DNA from: Amycolatopsis marina | Lineage (GTDB): Bacteria > Actinomycetota > Actinomycetes > Mycobacteriales > Pseudonocardiaceae | Length of the DNA: 64,000 nt | Direction: 5' to 3' | Assembly: GCF_900111885.1 (NCBI RefSeq) | Contig: NZ_FOKG01000009.1 | Span: forward strand, 186,001-250,000 | Shown: positions 9,251 to 19,581 of the stretch, in pieces | How positions within the stretch are numbered: position 1 is the stretch's first letter | Layout: the number at the start of each line of letters is the position of its first letter | Program-made: the position numbers and the translations under genes | Notes under the pieces: generated by a model | The model's database searches: none | Seen by the model: the letters and a program-made list of their open reading frames with translations, nothing else | Told to the model about the DNA's origin: nothing

Positions 9251-9270
9251 ATGACGCTGAACGACGCTGA
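9241..9270 (+). repeat. Three tandem 10-bp repeats across the DUF3046 stop codon
   Basis: ACGACGCTGA, ATGACGCTGA and ACGACGCTGA follow one another. Each unit ends in TGA, and because the period is 10 bp the three stops fall in three different reading frames. Confidence 0.85.
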
Positions 9271-9303
9271 ACTTTTCCGGCGGCGGGCGTGTCGCTCGCG
9301 ACC

Positions 9304-9319
9304 TCGAACACGTGTTCGG
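9304..9319. promoter_or_regulatory. LexA-binding SOS box upstream of recA
   Basis: TCGAACACGTGTTCGG matches the actinobacterial/Gram-positive SOS box (CGAAC-N4-GTTCG) and is a perfect 14-bp palindrome at 9305-9318. It ends 142 bp before the recA start. A TATGGT hexamer directly follows and could be the -10 element, so LexA bound here would block the recA promoter. Confidence 0.9.
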
Positions 9320-9461
9320 CTATGGTGTTGTTCGCGCCGGGGCGAGCGATCCACAGATTGCCATCGAGTCCTGGAACTGTCGGTCCCCGCCCGTAGCGTC
9401 GGACCCGGCTCGAAAACAGCACAGCAGCCCCACAGGCTTCCGACCAACGAGGTGGATTCTC

Positions 9462-10514
<1,053 letters not shown>

Positions 10515-10585
10515 CCCGACTTGGCAGTTCCGGAAGCGCGTGCGGGCTCAGGCACTGAGGAGAGGACTGTGTCCGAGGTGAAATC

Positions 10586-11122
10586 GTGCCCAAGCTGAAT
10601 CCGGAGGAGCTGTCGCCCGACGAGGCAAGGAAAGCGGCCAAGGAGGTCTGCTTCGATCTGCTGGCGATCCGGCCGCGCAGCAAGGACGAGTTGCGCCAGG
10701 CCTTGCGCCGCAAGGGTTTCGACGAGGAGACCCGGGAGACCATGCTCGGCAAGCTGGACCACGCCGGGCTGGTCGACGACGCCGCGTTCGCCGAGACCTG
10801 GGTGCGCTCGCGTCATGCCAATCAGGGCCTGGCGCGGCGCGCACTTGTCGCGGAACTGCGGCGCAAGGGCGTCGACGGCGAGGTGGCGGCACAGGCGGCG
10901 GAGGAGGTCGATCAGGACTCCGAGGAACAGCGAGCGCGGGAACTGGTCCGCAAGCGGTTGCGGAGTATGAGCAACGTCGAGGAGCAGACCGCGATCCGCA
11001 GGCTCCTCGGCATGCTCGGCCGCAAGGGCTACCCACAGGGGCTTGCCTACACAGTGATCCGGGACGAGCTGCGCATCGCGGGCGCCGAGGCGACGATGCT
11101 CGACGACGCGCAGGCCGACTGA
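10586..11122 (+). CDS. recX: RecA regulator RecX
   Basis: Modulator that inhibits RecA filament extension and ATPase activity. 178 aa, made of the three-helix RecX repeats: CFDLLAIRPRSKDELRQALRRKGF, the GLVDDAAFAETWVRSR motif, and a C-terminal repeat (IRRLLGMLGRKGYPQGLAYTVI...). GTG 10586 follows CGAGGTGAAATC. It is probably co-transcribed with recA, giving SOS-linked expression. The length and repeats are normal. Confidence 0.95.
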   Translation: MPKLNPEELSPDEARKAAKEVCFDLLAIRPRSKDELRQALRRKGFDEETRETMLGKLDHAGLVDDAAFAETWVRSRHANQGLARRALVAELRRKGVDGEVAAQAAEEVDQDSEEQRARELVRKRLRSMSNVEEQTAIRRLLGMLGRKGYPQGLAYTVIRDELRIAGAEATMLDDAQAD

Positions 11123-11142
11123 GCGGACCAGTGTCTGTCTGC

Positions 11143-11185
11143 GAACTCGGGTCCGTGATCGAGTCGCCAGGGTTCTGGCTTCCAG
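11143..11185. repeat. Intergenic repeat family A, copy 1
   Basis: A 43-bp block starting GAACTCGGGTCCG lies between convergent recX and the LMF-like gene. It matches 46093-46135 at 38 of 43 positions by eye. It contains a small hairpin, GCCAG-GGTT-CTGGC, that is kept in the other copy with a changed loop base. Confidence 0.8.
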
Positions 11186-11209
11186 GCACCAACTCACGCG
11201 CGCTGTCAT

Positions 11210-12661
11210 TCAAACGCGCTGTGCGGAGCCGTCCGCGCCGAGCCTGCACGGGGGGATGACCGTCCGCTCCGGTTCCCGGACCCACCAGGCCCCGGTCTCA
11301 TTCCGTTCCCGCGGCGTGGTGAACCGGTAGGAGAAGAGGCGGGCCCGCAGGAAGGTCGGTGCGGTCCCGGCGAAGGGGTTCCCGCGCAACAGACGGGTCG
11401 TCCGGCGGTCACCGGCCAGCAGCTTCGCGGCCAGGCCGGGCAACCAGGATGCCCCGTAACGCGAGGATAGGGCGGCGAACCACATCATCCAGTCCAGCCG
11501 CAGGTGATACGGCGCGAACTGGCGCGGGCGGCGCATCGGGTCGCCGGGCTTGCCCTTGAACTCGTACTCCTGCCACACCGTGTCCGGGCCGAGTTCCGTC
11601 GCGTCGGTGCCTTCCAGGACGACCTCGTGCCGAGTCCTGGTGACCGTGCCGAACGCGCCGTAGGTGTTCACCAGCCGCAGGCTCGTGAAGCTGTAGTTCA
11701 TCAGCTGCCGTTTGCCGAGCAGATTCCGGACCGGCTGGTAGCTCAGCGCCAGGACCAGGGCGGTGAGTGTGAGCAGCACAGCTCCGTACCAGTACGGAAT
11801 CGCGGCGAGCGCCGGTCGCTCACCGGGTAGCACGGCGTCCAGCAGCCTGCCGTCGATCGTGGAGACGGCGAGGGTGATGGTGAGCGCGTTGAGCCAGGAG
11901 AAGTTGCCGCTCAGCATGAGCCAGCCCTGGGTGACGATCACGACGGCGGCCGCGACGGTCGCCACCGGCTGCGGCGCGAACAGCGCGAACGGGACCACCA
12001 GCTGAGCGACGTGGTTCGCAAGCACCTCGACCCTGTGCAGTGGCCGGGGAAGATAATGGAAGTACCAGCTCAGCGGGCCGGGCATCGGCTGGGTCTCGTG
12101 GTGATAGTTAAGGCAGGTCAGGTCCCGCCAGCATCGGTCGCCGCGCATCTTGATCATCCCGGCGCCGAACTCGACGCGGAACAGGAGCCAGCGCAACAGC
12201 CACAGCACGAGCACTGGCGGCGCCATATCGGCAGGGCCGAGGAAGATCGCCAGAAAGCCGGCTTCCACCAGCAGCGATTCCCAGCCGAAGCCGTACCAGA
12301 CCTGGCCGACGTTGAGGATCGACAGGTACAGGGCCCATGGCACGGCCCAGATCACCAGCGCGGCCCACACCGGCACCGAGTCGGCGGCACCGAACAACAG
12401 AGCCGCGGAGATCGCCACACCGGTCCACGACACCGCGCCGAAGAACCGGTCGGAGTAGTGCAGGTGGAAGATGCTCGGCGACCGGCGCCACGACGTCTTC
12501 TCGAGAAAACGGGGGATGGGCGTGATGCCGTTCGTGCCGAGCAGAGCACGGAACTGGTTCGCCGCGCACAGGAACGCGACGAGGTAGATGGCCGCCAGCA
12601 GCCGCTGGAAGACCAGTCGGGACGCCCAGTAGTCCGGGTCGGCGAACCAGTCCCATCCCAC
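11210..12661 (-). CDS. Lipase maturation factor (LMF1/LMF2) family membrane protein
   Basis: 483-aa polytopic membrane protein resembling the lipase maturation factor family, which in animals folds secreted lipases in the ER. Features: an N-terminal WFADPDYWASRLVFQRLLAAIYLVAF helix, several further transmembrane helices to about residue 320, the conserved GDRCWRDLTCLNYHHETQPMP loop (about residues 180-200), the EFKGKPGDPMRRP motif and FAPYHLRLDWMMWFAAL region, and an extended C-terminal soluble part. Bacterial homologs exist but their role is unclear. No lipase gene is adjacent. It appears monocistronic, with the 106-bp repeat element just upstream of its start. Confidence 0.85.
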   Translation of the reverse strand: MGWDWFADPDYWASRLVFQRLLAAIYLVAFLCAANQFRALLGTNGITPIPRFLEKTSWRRSPSIFHLHYSDRFFGAVSWTGVAISAALLFGAADSVPVWAALVIWAVPWALYLSILNVGQVWYGFGWESLLVEAGFLAIFLGPADMAPPVLVLWLLRWLLFRVEFGAGMIKMRGDRCWRDLTCLNYHHETQPMPGPLSWYFHYLPRPLHRVEVLANHVAQLVVPFALFAPQPVATVAAAVVIVTQGWLMLSGNFSWLNALTITLAVSTIDGRLLDAVLPGERPALAAIPYWYGAVLLTLTALVLALSYQPVRNLLGKRQLMNYSFTSLRLVNTYGAFGTVTRTRHEVVLEGTDATELGPDTVWQEYEFKGKPGDPMRRPRQFAPYHLRLDWMMWFAALSSRYGASWLPGLAAKLLAGDRRTTRLLRGNPFAGTAPTFLRARLFSYRFTTPRERNETGAWWVREPERTVIPPCRLGADGSAQRV

Positions 12662-12707
12662 CGCAGGTACTCCTCGTGCTCACCGGGGCAGCGCTGTGTC
12701 TTTTGGC

Positions 12708-12813
12708 AAACGCGCGGCACGATCGACTCGGCGGGGCTCGGACTCACGCACGACGCTCACCACCACGAGTCATGCGCCCCGCCTCGCCGCTCGTGGGCTT
12801 CGCCGCGCGCGTT
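12708..12813. repeat. Intergenic repeat family B, copy 1 (106 bp, inverted ends)
   Basis: The block starts AAACGCGCGGC and ends GCCGCGCGCGTT, so its ends are imperfect inverted repeats. An inner complementary pair is formed by CTCGGCGGGGC and GCCCCGCCTCG. The same 106-bp layout with high identity is found at 32574-32679 in the same orientation. It lies between eda and the LMF-like gene. Confidence 0.85.
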
Positions 12814-12844
12814 CCCTGACGCACCATCGCCACGTAGCTCCAGT

Positions 12845-13474
12845 TCACCAGGCTCTCAGCGCGGCGGCCTCCTTCGCCAGCGCCTCGATCCGGACGAAGT
12901 CACCCTCGGCCACGGCGTCCTTCGGCGTGAGCCAGGAGCCGCCGACGCAGCCCACGTTGGGCAGTGCGAGGTAGTTCCCCGCGCTGCTCGCGGTGATTCC
13001 GCCCGTGGGGCAGAAGCGTAGTCCCGGCAACGGCCCGGCGATGGACCGCAGGTAAGCGGTGCCGCCTGCCGCCTCGGCCGGGAAGAACTTCAGCGTGTCG
13101 AGCCCGCGCTCGGCGAGGCGCATCGCCTCGGAGACGGTGGCCGCGCCCGGCAGGAACGGCAGTCCGGTGGCGAAGGCGGCGTCCAGCACGGCATCGGTGC
13201 AGCCGGGGGTGACCAGGAAACCGGCACCGGCGTCGGCCGCCTGACCGGCCTGCTCCGGCGTGGTGACCGTGCCTGCCCCGACCACGATGCCGGGCACCTC
13301 GGCGGCCACCGCCGCGATCGCCTCGAGAGCGACCGGGGTACGCAGGGTCAGTTCGATGACCCCGATGCCACCGGCGAGCAGTGCCTCGGCGATCGGGACC
13401 GCATGACGTACCTCGTCCACGACGACCACCGGCATCACCGGCGAGAGTTCGAGCAGCTGGGAACTCGTGGTCAT
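12845..13474 (-). CDS. eda: KDPG aldolase (Entner-Doudoroff pathway)
   Basis: Cleaves 2-keto-3-deoxy-6-phosphogluconate to pyruvate and glyceraldehyde-3-phosphate in the cytoplasm. About 209 aa, the family length. Visible motifs: [13 protein letters not shown] with the catalytic Glu, [16 protein letters not shown], the Schiff-base Lys in LKFFPAE, and CPTGGI for phosphate binding. ATG 13474 overlaps the edd stop by four bases (ATGA), which indicates translational coupling and supports this start over longer forms. Confidence 0.96.
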   Translation of the reverse strand: MTTSSQLLELSPVMPVVVVDEVRHAVPIAEALLAGGIGVIELTLRTPVALEAIAAVAAEVPGIVVGAGTVTTPEQAGQAADAGAGFLVTPGCTDAVLDAAFATGLPFLPGAATVSEAMRLAERGLDTLKFFPAEAAGGTAYLRSIAGPLPGLRFCPTGGITASSAGNYLALPNVGCVGGSWLTPKDAVAEGDFVRIEALAKEAAALRAW

Positions 13475-15360
13475 CCGCGCACCTCCGTCAGGTCGGCCCG
13501 CGCACCGAAGTGCGCCGACGTCATCCCACCGAACACACTCGCTCCCTGGTCGGCCGGACCGACCGCCCGGCGCAGCGCGCCGAACAGTTCCCTGCCCGTC
13601 CCGGTCCATTCACCCTCATCAGGTGGGCCGTCGACGAGTGGTCTTCCCGCCAGTTCGGCGGCATCCACGGCGATGTCCAGCAGCCCGGTCTCGGCGTCGA
13701 GGGTAATCAGGTCGCCGTCGGCGACGCGGGCCAGCGGGCCGCCCAGCGCGGCTTCGGGGGTGACCTGAATCGCGGAGGGAACCTTGCCGGACGCACCGGA
13801 CATGCGGCCGTCGGTGAGCAGTGCGACGTGATGACCACGGTCCATCAGCACGCCGAGAGCCGGGGTCAGCCCGTGCAGTTCCGGCATTCCGTTGGCCTGT
13901 GGACCCTGGTTGCGGATCACCACGACCACATCGCGGTCCAGCTCGCCCGCCCGGAATGCGTCGGTGAACTGCTGCTGCGTGGTGAACACCCGCGCGGGAG
14001 CGCGCACCACCCGGTTCTCCGGTGCCACCGCGGAAATCTTGATCACCGCCCTGCCCAGGTTGCCGGACACCACGCGCAGACCCCCGTCCTGTGCGAACGG
14101 CTTGTCCACGGGCCGCAGCACGTCCTCGTCCAGGGTGCGGGTCTCGACCTCACGCCAGGTGAGCTTGTCGCCGTCGAGCACGGGCTCGGTGCGGTAGTGG
14201 TGCAGGCCCGTTCCCGCGACCGTGCGCACGTCCGGGTGCAGCATCCCGGCGTCGAGCAGCGTGCCGACCAGGAACTGGACACCGCCCGCGGCGTGGAAGT
14301 GGTTGATGTCCGCACTGCCGTTCGGGTACACGTTGGCGAGCAGTGGGATCACGGCCGAGAGGTCGGAGAAGTCGTCCCAGGTCAGCTGGATCCCGGCCGC
14401 CGCGGCGATCGCGACGAGGTGCAGGGTGTGGTTTGTGGAGCCACCGGTCGCGAGCAGCGCGACGAGGCCGTTGACCACGGCGCGCTCGTCGATCACGTCG
14501 GCGATCGGGGTGTACCGCTCACCCCTCGACAGCTCCACGATGCGCCGCGCGGCCTCCTCGGTGAGCGCCTTGCGCATGGGAGTGCCAGGGTGGACGAAGC
14601 TGGCGCCCGGCAGGTGCAGGCCCATCACCTCGACCACGAGCTGATTGGAGTTCGCGGTCCCGTAGAAGGTGCAGGTGCCCGCCGAGTGGTACGACGCGGA
14701 CTCCGCGTCCAGCAGATCCTCGCGGGTGGCTTTCCCCTCGGCGAAAAGCTGGCGGATCCGTGCCTTCTCCTTGTTCGGCAACCCGGAGCTCATCGGCCCG
14801 GCAGGCACAAGGATCGCGGGCAGGTGTCCGAAAGCCAACGCGCCGATCAGCAACCCGGGCACGATCTTGTCGCACACGCCCAGCAACAGCGCCCCGTCGA
14901 ACATCTCGTGCGAGAGCGCCACGCCGGTCGCCATCGCGATCACCTCGCGGCTGAACAGTGACAGCTCCATGCCCGCCCTGCCCTGCGTGATGCCGTCGCA
15001 CATGGCCGGAACGCCGCCGGCGAACTGTGCGACCCCGCCGGCCTCGCGGGCGGCGTCCTTGATCCAGTCGGGGAACTCCTTCAGCGGCTGGTGCGCAGAG
15101 AGCAAATCGTTGTAGGCGGAGACGATGGCGACGCCCGGCTTGCGCAACCCGCGGATGGCGAGACGGTCGGAGCCTTCACAGGCCGCGAACCCGTGAGCCA
15201 GGTTGCTGCAGGCCATTCCGGCGCGGGCGGGCCCTTCCGCGGCCGCGGAGCGGACGCGCTCGAGGTACTCGCGGCGGCTGTGCGTGCTGCGGGCGACGAT
15301 CCGCGCGGTCACTTCGGCGACGGTGGGATGGATCTCGGGGTCAGTGCGGGTAGCGCTCAT
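13471..15360 (-). CDS. edd: 6-phosphogluconate dehydratase
   Basis: First committed enzyme of the Entner-Doudoroff pathway, dehydrating 6-phosphogluconate to KDPG, the substrate of the coupled eda product. 629 aa, in the IlvD/Edd family and close to the usual 600-630. Motifs include [25 protein letters not shown] and [13 protein letters not shown] (Fe-S-linked Cys regions), [12 protein letters not shown], and [23 protein letters not shown] near the C-terminus. Length and N-terminal region ([15 protein letters not shown]) argue for Edd rather than IlvD. The eda partner confirms it. The gene starts the operon; the 270-bp upstream gap holds a possible operator. Confidence 0.96.
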   Translation of the reverse strand: MSATRTDPEIHPTVAEVTARIVARSTHSRREYLERVRSAAAEGPARAGMACSNLAHGFAACEGSDRLAIRGLRKPGVAIVSAYNDLLSAHQPLKEFPDWIKDAAREAGGVAQFAGGVPAMCDGITQGRAGMELSLFSREVIAMATGVALSHEMFDGALLLGVCDKIVPGLLIGALAFGHLPAILVPAGPMSSGLPNKEKARIRQLFAEGKATREDLLDAESASYHSAGTCTFYGTANSNQLVVEVMGLHLPGASFVHPGTPMRKALTEEAARRIVELSRGERYTPIADVIDERAVVNGLVALLATGGSTNHTLHLVAIAAAAGIQLTWDDFSDLSAVIPLLANVYPNGSADINHFHAAGGVQFLVGTLLDAGMLHPDVRTVAGTGLHHYRTEPVLDGDKLTWREVETRTLDEDVLRPVDKPFAQDGGLRVVSGNLGRAVIKISAVAPENRVVRAPARVFTTQQQFTDAFRAGELDRDVVVVIRNQGPQANGMPELHGLTPALGVLMDRGHHVALLTDGRMSGASGKVPSAIQVTPEAALGGPLARVADGDLITLDAETGLLDIAVDAAELAGRPLVDGPPDEGEWTGTGRELFGALRRAVGPADQGASVFGGMTSAHFGARADLTEVRG

Positions 15361-15464
15361 TCGCCTCTCCGGGTCGGGTCAGGAGGTGGTGGCCCGGCGT
15401 ACGGCGGCACTGACGTCGCGCGGTCGTGACTCCGGACACAGTACCTCGGGATCGGCGCCGTATC

Positions 15465-15487
15465 AAAATCGATCCAGAAGATCGTTT
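15465..15487. promoter_or_regulatory. Possible operator upstream of edd
   Basis: In the 270-bp gap 15361-15630, an unusually AT-rich stretch carries the short inverted repeat CGATC-CAGAA-GATCG (15470-15484) flanked by A and T runs. It lies about 110 bp upstream of edd and could bind a sugar-acid regulator. The call is by position and composition only. Confidence 0.3.
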
Positions 15488-15630
15488 AAGGTGACCCCGA
15501 TCACGGCCGAAACGGCCGCTGTGCTACTTGTCACACTGCACACGGCAAGGCAGAGTCGGCGGTGAGCGCGGTGCCGAGGCCGCCACCGCCCGACTCGGCA
15601 CAGCCGAACGAACTGACTCGGAGGTATCCG

Positions 15631-15924
15631 ATGACCACCAGTGAAATGTCCGAACTCCGTCGCACGATCGGCCAGTTGCGGCAGTGCGTCGGCGCACTGC
15701 GGGCGCGTTACGGGGAGGCGCCGGGTGTCCGGCGGCTCGTCAACGACGTGGAGCGCCTGGACATCGACGCGGGCGAACTGGACCAGACCCCGCCGGTGCC
15801 TGCGCAGCACACCCCACAGGACCGCGCGAACGTGGTGGTCGTGCCGGACACCCCTTATGACCCCGCGCTCTGGCAGGGCGCCGATGACGAAGGTGTCGGC
15901 GGCTACCAGCGTCACCAGCGGTGA
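15631..15924 (+). CDS. Conserved small protein preceding succinate dehydrogenase operon
   Basis: 97-aa soluble protein with an N-terminal helical segment (SEMSELRRTIGQLRQCVGALRARYG) and an acidic/Pro-rich C-terminus. ATG 15631 follows CGGAGG; longer upstream readings lack conserved character. Its stop overlaps the membrane-anchor gene start (GTGA). In M. tuberculosis a similarly sized protein, Rv0250c, precedes the Sdh1 genes, so this is probably its counterpart (inference from size and position). No enzymatic motif is visible; an assembly or regulatory role for Sdh is conceivable. Confidence 0.8.
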   Translation: MTTSEMSELRRTIGQLRQCVGALRARYGEAPGVRRLVNDVERLDIDAGELDQTPPVPAQHTPQDRANVVVVPDTPYDPALWQGADDEGVGGYQRHQR

Positions 15925-16751
15925 GCCGCCCGGCTAGCAGCGTGGCCAGCCGGACAGCGGCCGGTGTCGGCGGCCCGAACAGGGCCCGCATCGGCGCTCG
16001 GACCCTGCGCACCGACCGATGGTGGCTGCCTCCGCTGCTCACGACGCTCGGGCTGGCGACCTTCGTCATCTACGCCACGATCCGATCGTTCATGCGCGAG
16101 TCCTACTGGGTCGCCGAGCACCACTATCTGACGCCCTTCTACTCACCCTGCCTGAGCGACTCCTGTGTTCCCGGCTCGAGTCACTTCGGGACGCCCTTCG
16201 GGGAACTGCCCGGGTTCATCCCGCTCGGCTTCCTCGTTTTGCCGTTCCTGCTCGGTTTCCGGCTGACCTGCTACTACTACCGGAAGGCCTACTATCGCTC
16301 GGTGTGGCTGTCCCCGCCCGCCTGCGCGGTGGCGGAACCGCATGCCCGCTACACCGGCGAGACCAGGCTGCCGCTGATCATCCAGAACGCGCACCGCTAC
16401 TTCTTCTACGTGGCGCTGGTGATCACCCTGATCAACACCTACGACGCGATCCTGGCCTTCGGCGGTGAGGCCGGGTTCGGTGTCGGCCTCGGCAACCTCG
16501 TTCTGCTCGCCAACGTGGTCCTGCTCTGGTGCTACACCCTGTCCTGCCACTCGTGCAGGCACGCCGTCGGCGGCAGGCTCAAGCACTTCTCGAAACATCC
16601 GGTGCGGTACTGGATGTGGACGCAGATCACGAAGATCAACGACCGGCACATGATGTTCGCCTGGATCACGCTCGGCACGCTGGTGCTGACGGACCTCTAC
16701 GTGTGGCTCGTGGCCAGCGGCACGATCACGGACCTGCGCTTCATCAACTGA
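15921..16751 (+). CDS. Succinate dehydrogenase membrane anchor (Sdh1-type)
   Basis: 276-aa membrane protein with an N-terminal basic cytoplasmic tail and about five transmembrane helices (WWLPPLLTTLGLATFVIYATI; GFIPLGFLVLPFLLGF; YFFYVALVITLINTY; GLGNLVLLANVVLLWC; MMFAWITLGTLVLTDLYVWL). His residues within or near helices could ligate heme. The start GTG 15921 overlaps the previous stop. It is followed after 75 bp by the flavoprotein and iron-sulfur genes, so it anchors that dehydrogenase to the membrane and passes electrons to menaquinone. Length and context match the Rv0249c type rather than small SdhC/SdhD pairs. Confidence 0.88.
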   Translation: MSRPASSVASRTAAGVGGPNRARIGARTLRTDRWWLPPLLTTLGLATFVIYATIRSFMRESYWVAEHHYLTPFYSPCLSDSCVPGSSHFGTPFGELPGFIPLGFLVLPFLLGFRLTCYYYRKAYYRSVWLSPPACAVAEPHARYTGETRLPLIIQNAHRYFFYVALVITLINTYDAILAFGGEAGFGVGLGNLVLLANVVLLWCYTLSCHSCRHAVGGRLKHFSKHPVRYWMWTQITKINDRHMMFAWITLGTLVLTDLYVWLVASGTITDLRFIN

Positions 16752-16826
16752 TCCCGGATCGGCGAATCCGGTGATTCTCTCTGTGTTCGACAAACTCAAT
16801 CAACGAAGTCTTCGAGGTGGCAATAC

Positions 16827-18749
16827 ATGACCGAGGTCGAACGGCACGGCTACGACGTCGTGGTGATCGGTGCCGGCGGCGCGGGCCTGCGAGCGGTGAT
16901 CGAGGCACGTCAGCGTGGCCTCAGCGTCGCCGTCGTCTGCAAATCCCTGTTCGGCAAGGCCCATACGGTGATGGCCGAGGGCGGTTGCGCCGCCTCGATG
17001 GGCAATGTCAACTCCGGCGACAACTGGCAGGTGCACTTCCGCGACACCATGCGCGGTGGCAAGTTCCTGAACAACTGGCGGATGGCCGAGTTGCACGCGA
17101 AGGAGGCGCCGGACCGGGTCTGGGAACTGGAGACCTACGGCGCGCTGTTCGACCGCACGGAGGACGGCCGGATCAGCCAGCGCAACTTCGGCGGGCACAC
17201 CTACCCCCGGCTCGCGCACGTCGGCGACCGCACGGGCCTCGAGCTGATCCGCACGATGCAGCAGAAGATCGTGTCGTTGCAGCAGGAGGACTTCGCCGAG
17301 CACGGTGACTACGAGGCGAAGATCAAGGTCTTCGCCGAGTGCACGATCACCGAGCTGATCACCGAGGAAGGCCGGATCGCCGGTGCGTTCGGGTACTGGC
17401 GGGAGACGGGCAGGTTCATCCTCTTCGAGGCGCCCGCCGTCGTGCTCGCCACGGGCGGCATCGGCAAGTCGTTCAAGGTGACCTCGAACTCCTGGGAGTA
17501 CACAGGGGACGGACACGCGCTGGCGCTGCGGGCCGGTGCGAAGCTGATCAACATGGAGTTCGTCCAGTTCCATCCCACCGGCATGGTGTGGCCGCCGAGT
17601 GTCAAGGGAATCCTGGTCACCGAGGGCGTGCGCGGTGACGGGGGAGTGCTGAAGAACTCCGAGGAATCCCGGTTCATGTTCGACTACGTCCCGGATGTCT
17701 TCAAAGGACAGTACGCCGACAGCGAGGAGGAGGCCGACCGCTGGTACACCGACGCGGACAACAACCGGCGCACCCCGGACCTGCTGCCACGTGACGAGGT
17801 GGCGAGGGCGATCAACTCCGAGGTCAAGGCGGGCAGGGGATCGCCTCACGGTGGCGTGTTCCTCGACATCGCCAGCCGCCTGCCCGCCGAGGAGATCAAG
17901 CGCAAGCTGCCGTCGATGTATCACCAGTTCAAAGAACTGGCCGATGTGGACATCACCAAGGAGGCGATGGAGGTCGGCCCCACCTGCCACTATGTGATGG
18001 GCGGTATCGAGGTCGACCCGGACACCGCTTCGTCGAGTGTGCCAGGTCTGTTCGCCGCTGGTGAGTGCTCGGGCGGGATGCACGGCTCCAACCGGCTCGG
18101 CGGAAACTCTTTGTCCGACCTGCTTGTTTTCGGCCGCAGGGCAGGCCTCGGCGCTTCGTCCTATGTGGAGTCTTTGGTGGAACGGCCCGCGGTGGCGGAC
18201 GCCGCGGTGGACTCGGCCGCCAAGCTGGCACTCTCCCCGTTCGATCCGCCGGAGGAGGGGGTTGAGGAGAACCCCTACACCCTCCAGGTTGAGCTGCAGC
18301 AGGCGATGAACGACCTGGTCGGCATCATCCGCAAGGCCGAGGAGATCGAGCAGGCACTCGGCAAGATCGGCGAGATCAAGAAGCGGATCCGCAACGTCAC
18401 CGTCGAGGGGCACCGGCAGTTCAACCCCGGCTGGCACCTTGCGGTGGACCTGCGCAACATGGTGATGGTCAGCGAGTGCGTGGCCAAGGCGGCGTTGAAA
18501 CGAACGGAGAGCCGCGGCGGGCACACCCGCGACGACTACCCGCAGCTGGACGCCGAGTGGCGCAACAAGCTGCTGGTGTGTTCGGTCAGTGACACCGACA
18601 GTGACGCCGCCGTCCCGGCGATCACGGTCGCCGTGCAGGAGCAGTTGCCGATGCGTCAGGACCTGGTCGAGCTCTTCGAACTGGAGGAGCTGGAGAAGTA
18701 CTACACCGGCGACGAACTCAGCGGGCACCCCGCGCGGAAGGAGGCCTGA
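16827..18749 (+). CDS. sdhA: Succinate dehydrogenase/fumarate reductase flavoprotein subunit
   Basis: Oxidises succinate to fumarate on the cytoplasmic face with covalent FAD. 640 aa. The FAD Rossmann motif VVVIGAGGAGLRAVIEA is at residues 10-26; the likely FAD-attachment His is in FGKAHTVMAEGG; substrate-site motifs include FVQFHPTGM, TEGVRGDGG, and MGGIEVDPDT followed by GLFAAGECSGGMHGSNRLGGNSLSDLLVFGRRAG. The RGGHTRDDYP C-terminal motif is present. sdhB starts two bases after its stop, so the two are translationally coupled. The sequence pattern fits the actinobacterial Sdh1 group. Confidence 0.97.
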   Translation: MTEVERHGYDVVVIGAGGAGLRAVIEARQRGLSVAVVCKSLFGKAHTVMAEGGCAASMGNVNSGDNWQVHFRDTMRGGKFLNNWRMAELHAKEAPDRVWELETYGALFDRTEDGRISQRNFGGHTYPRLAHVGDRTGLELIRTMQQKIVSLQQEDFAEHGDYEAKIKVFAECTITELITEEGRIAGAFGYWRETGRFILFEAPAVVLATGGIGKSFKVTSNSWEYTGDGHALALRAGAKLINMEFVQFHPTGMVWPPSVKGILVTEGVRGDGGVLKNSEESRFMFDYVPDVFKGQYADSEEEADRWYTDADNNRRTPDLLPRDEVARAINSEVKAGRGSPHGGVFLDIASRLPAEEIKRKLPSMYHQFKELADVDITKEAMEVGPTCHYVMGGIEVDPDTASSSVPGLFAAGECSGGMHGSNRLGGNSLSDLLVFGRRAGLGASSYVESLVERPAVADAAVDSAAKLALSPFDPPEEGVEENPYTLQVELQQAMNDLVGIIRKAEEIEQALGKIGEIKKRIRNVTVEGHRQFNPGWHLAVDLRNMVMVSECVAKAALKRTESRGGHTRDDYPQLDAEWRNKLLVCSVSDTDSDAAVPAITVAVQEQLPMRQDLVELFELEELEKYYTGDELSGHPARKEA

Positions 18750-18750
18750 G

Positions 18751-19500
18751 ATGACCTACAAGGCGAACTTTCGCGTCTGGCGCGGCGACGCGGAGTCCGG
18801 TGAACTACAGGACTACACGGTCGAGGTGAACGAGGGGGAGGTGGTCCTGGACATCCTCCACCGCCTGCAGGCCACCCAGTGTTCCGACCTCGCGGTGCGC
18901 TGGAACTGCAAGGCGGGCAAGTGCGGTTCCTGCTCGGCGGAGGTCAACGGCAGGCCGAAACTGCTGTGCATGACCAGGATGTCCACGTTCACCGAGGACG
19001 AGGTCATCACGGTGACGCCCATGCGGACGTTCCCGGTGATCCGCGACCTGGTCTGCGACGTGTCGTTCAACTACCAGAAGGCCCGCGAGATCCCGTCCTT
19101 CACGCCACCGAAGGATCTCGCCCCCGGCGAGTACCGGATGAAGCAGGTGGACGTCGAGCGCTCGCAGGAGTTCCGCAAGTGCATCGAGTGCTTCCTCTGT
19201 CAGGACACGTGCCACGTGATCCGCGACCACGAGGAGAACAAGGAGGCCTTCGCGGGGCCGAGGTACCTGATGCGGATCGCGGAGCTGGAGATGCACCCGC
19301 TGGACGTCGCGGACCGCCGCGACGCGGCCCAGACCGAGCACGGGCTCGGCTACTGCAACATCACCAAGTGCTGCTCCGACGTGTGCCCGGAGAACATCCA
19401 CATCACCGACAACGCCCTCATCCCGATGAAGGAGCGCGTGGCGGACAAGCGCTACGACCCGATCGTCTGGCTGGGCAACAAGCTGTTCAAACGGGGATAG
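18751..19500 (+). CDS. sdhB: Succinate dehydrogenase iron-sulfur subunit
   Basis: 249-aa electron-transfer subunit carrying three Fe-S centres between the flavin and the membrane anchor. The [2Fe-2S] ferredoxin Cys are in CKAGKCGSCSAEV and the following KLLC; the C-terminal domain has CIECFLCQDTCHV and CNITKCCSDVCPENI for the [4Fe-4S]/[3Fe-4S] clusters. ATG 18751 lies right after the sdhA stop with a GGAGG inside the sdhA end; an upstream in-frame extension into sdhA is rejected. A strong hairpin 28 bp downstream closes the operon. Confidence 0.97.
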   Translation: MTYKANFRVWRGDAESGELQDYTVEVNEGEVVLDILHRLQATQCSDLAVRWNCKAGKCGSCSAEVNGRPKLLCMTRMSTFTEDEVITVTPMRTFPVIRDLVCDVSFNYQKAREIPSFTPPKDLAPGEYRMKQVDVERSQEFRKCIECFLCQDTCHVIRDHEENKEAFAGPRYLMRIAELEMHPLDVADRRDAAQTEHGLGYCNITKCCSDVCPENIHITDNALIPMKERVADKRYDPIVWLGNKLFKRG

Positions 19501-19528
19501 CGGGGCTGGCCTGAGAAAGCAGCGACGC

Positions 19529-19565
19529 AATGCGGGCCCCGGCCGAATCGGCCGGGGCCCGCATT
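19529..19565. terminator. Bidirectional terminator between sdhB and gluD
   Basis: A perfect 17-bp inverted repeat: AATGCGGGCCCCGGCCG and its complement around a 3-nt AAT loop. The A and T at the outer ends and placement between convergent sdhB and gluD suit a factor-independent, two-way terminator. Confidence 0.85.
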
Positions 19566-19581
19566 GGTCTCTCAGTGGTCG

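Noticed and set aside
15361..15630. Additional small gene between edd and the sdh leader gene
   Set aside because: Short frames there have no ribosome site and no protein-like composition; only a possible operator was retained.
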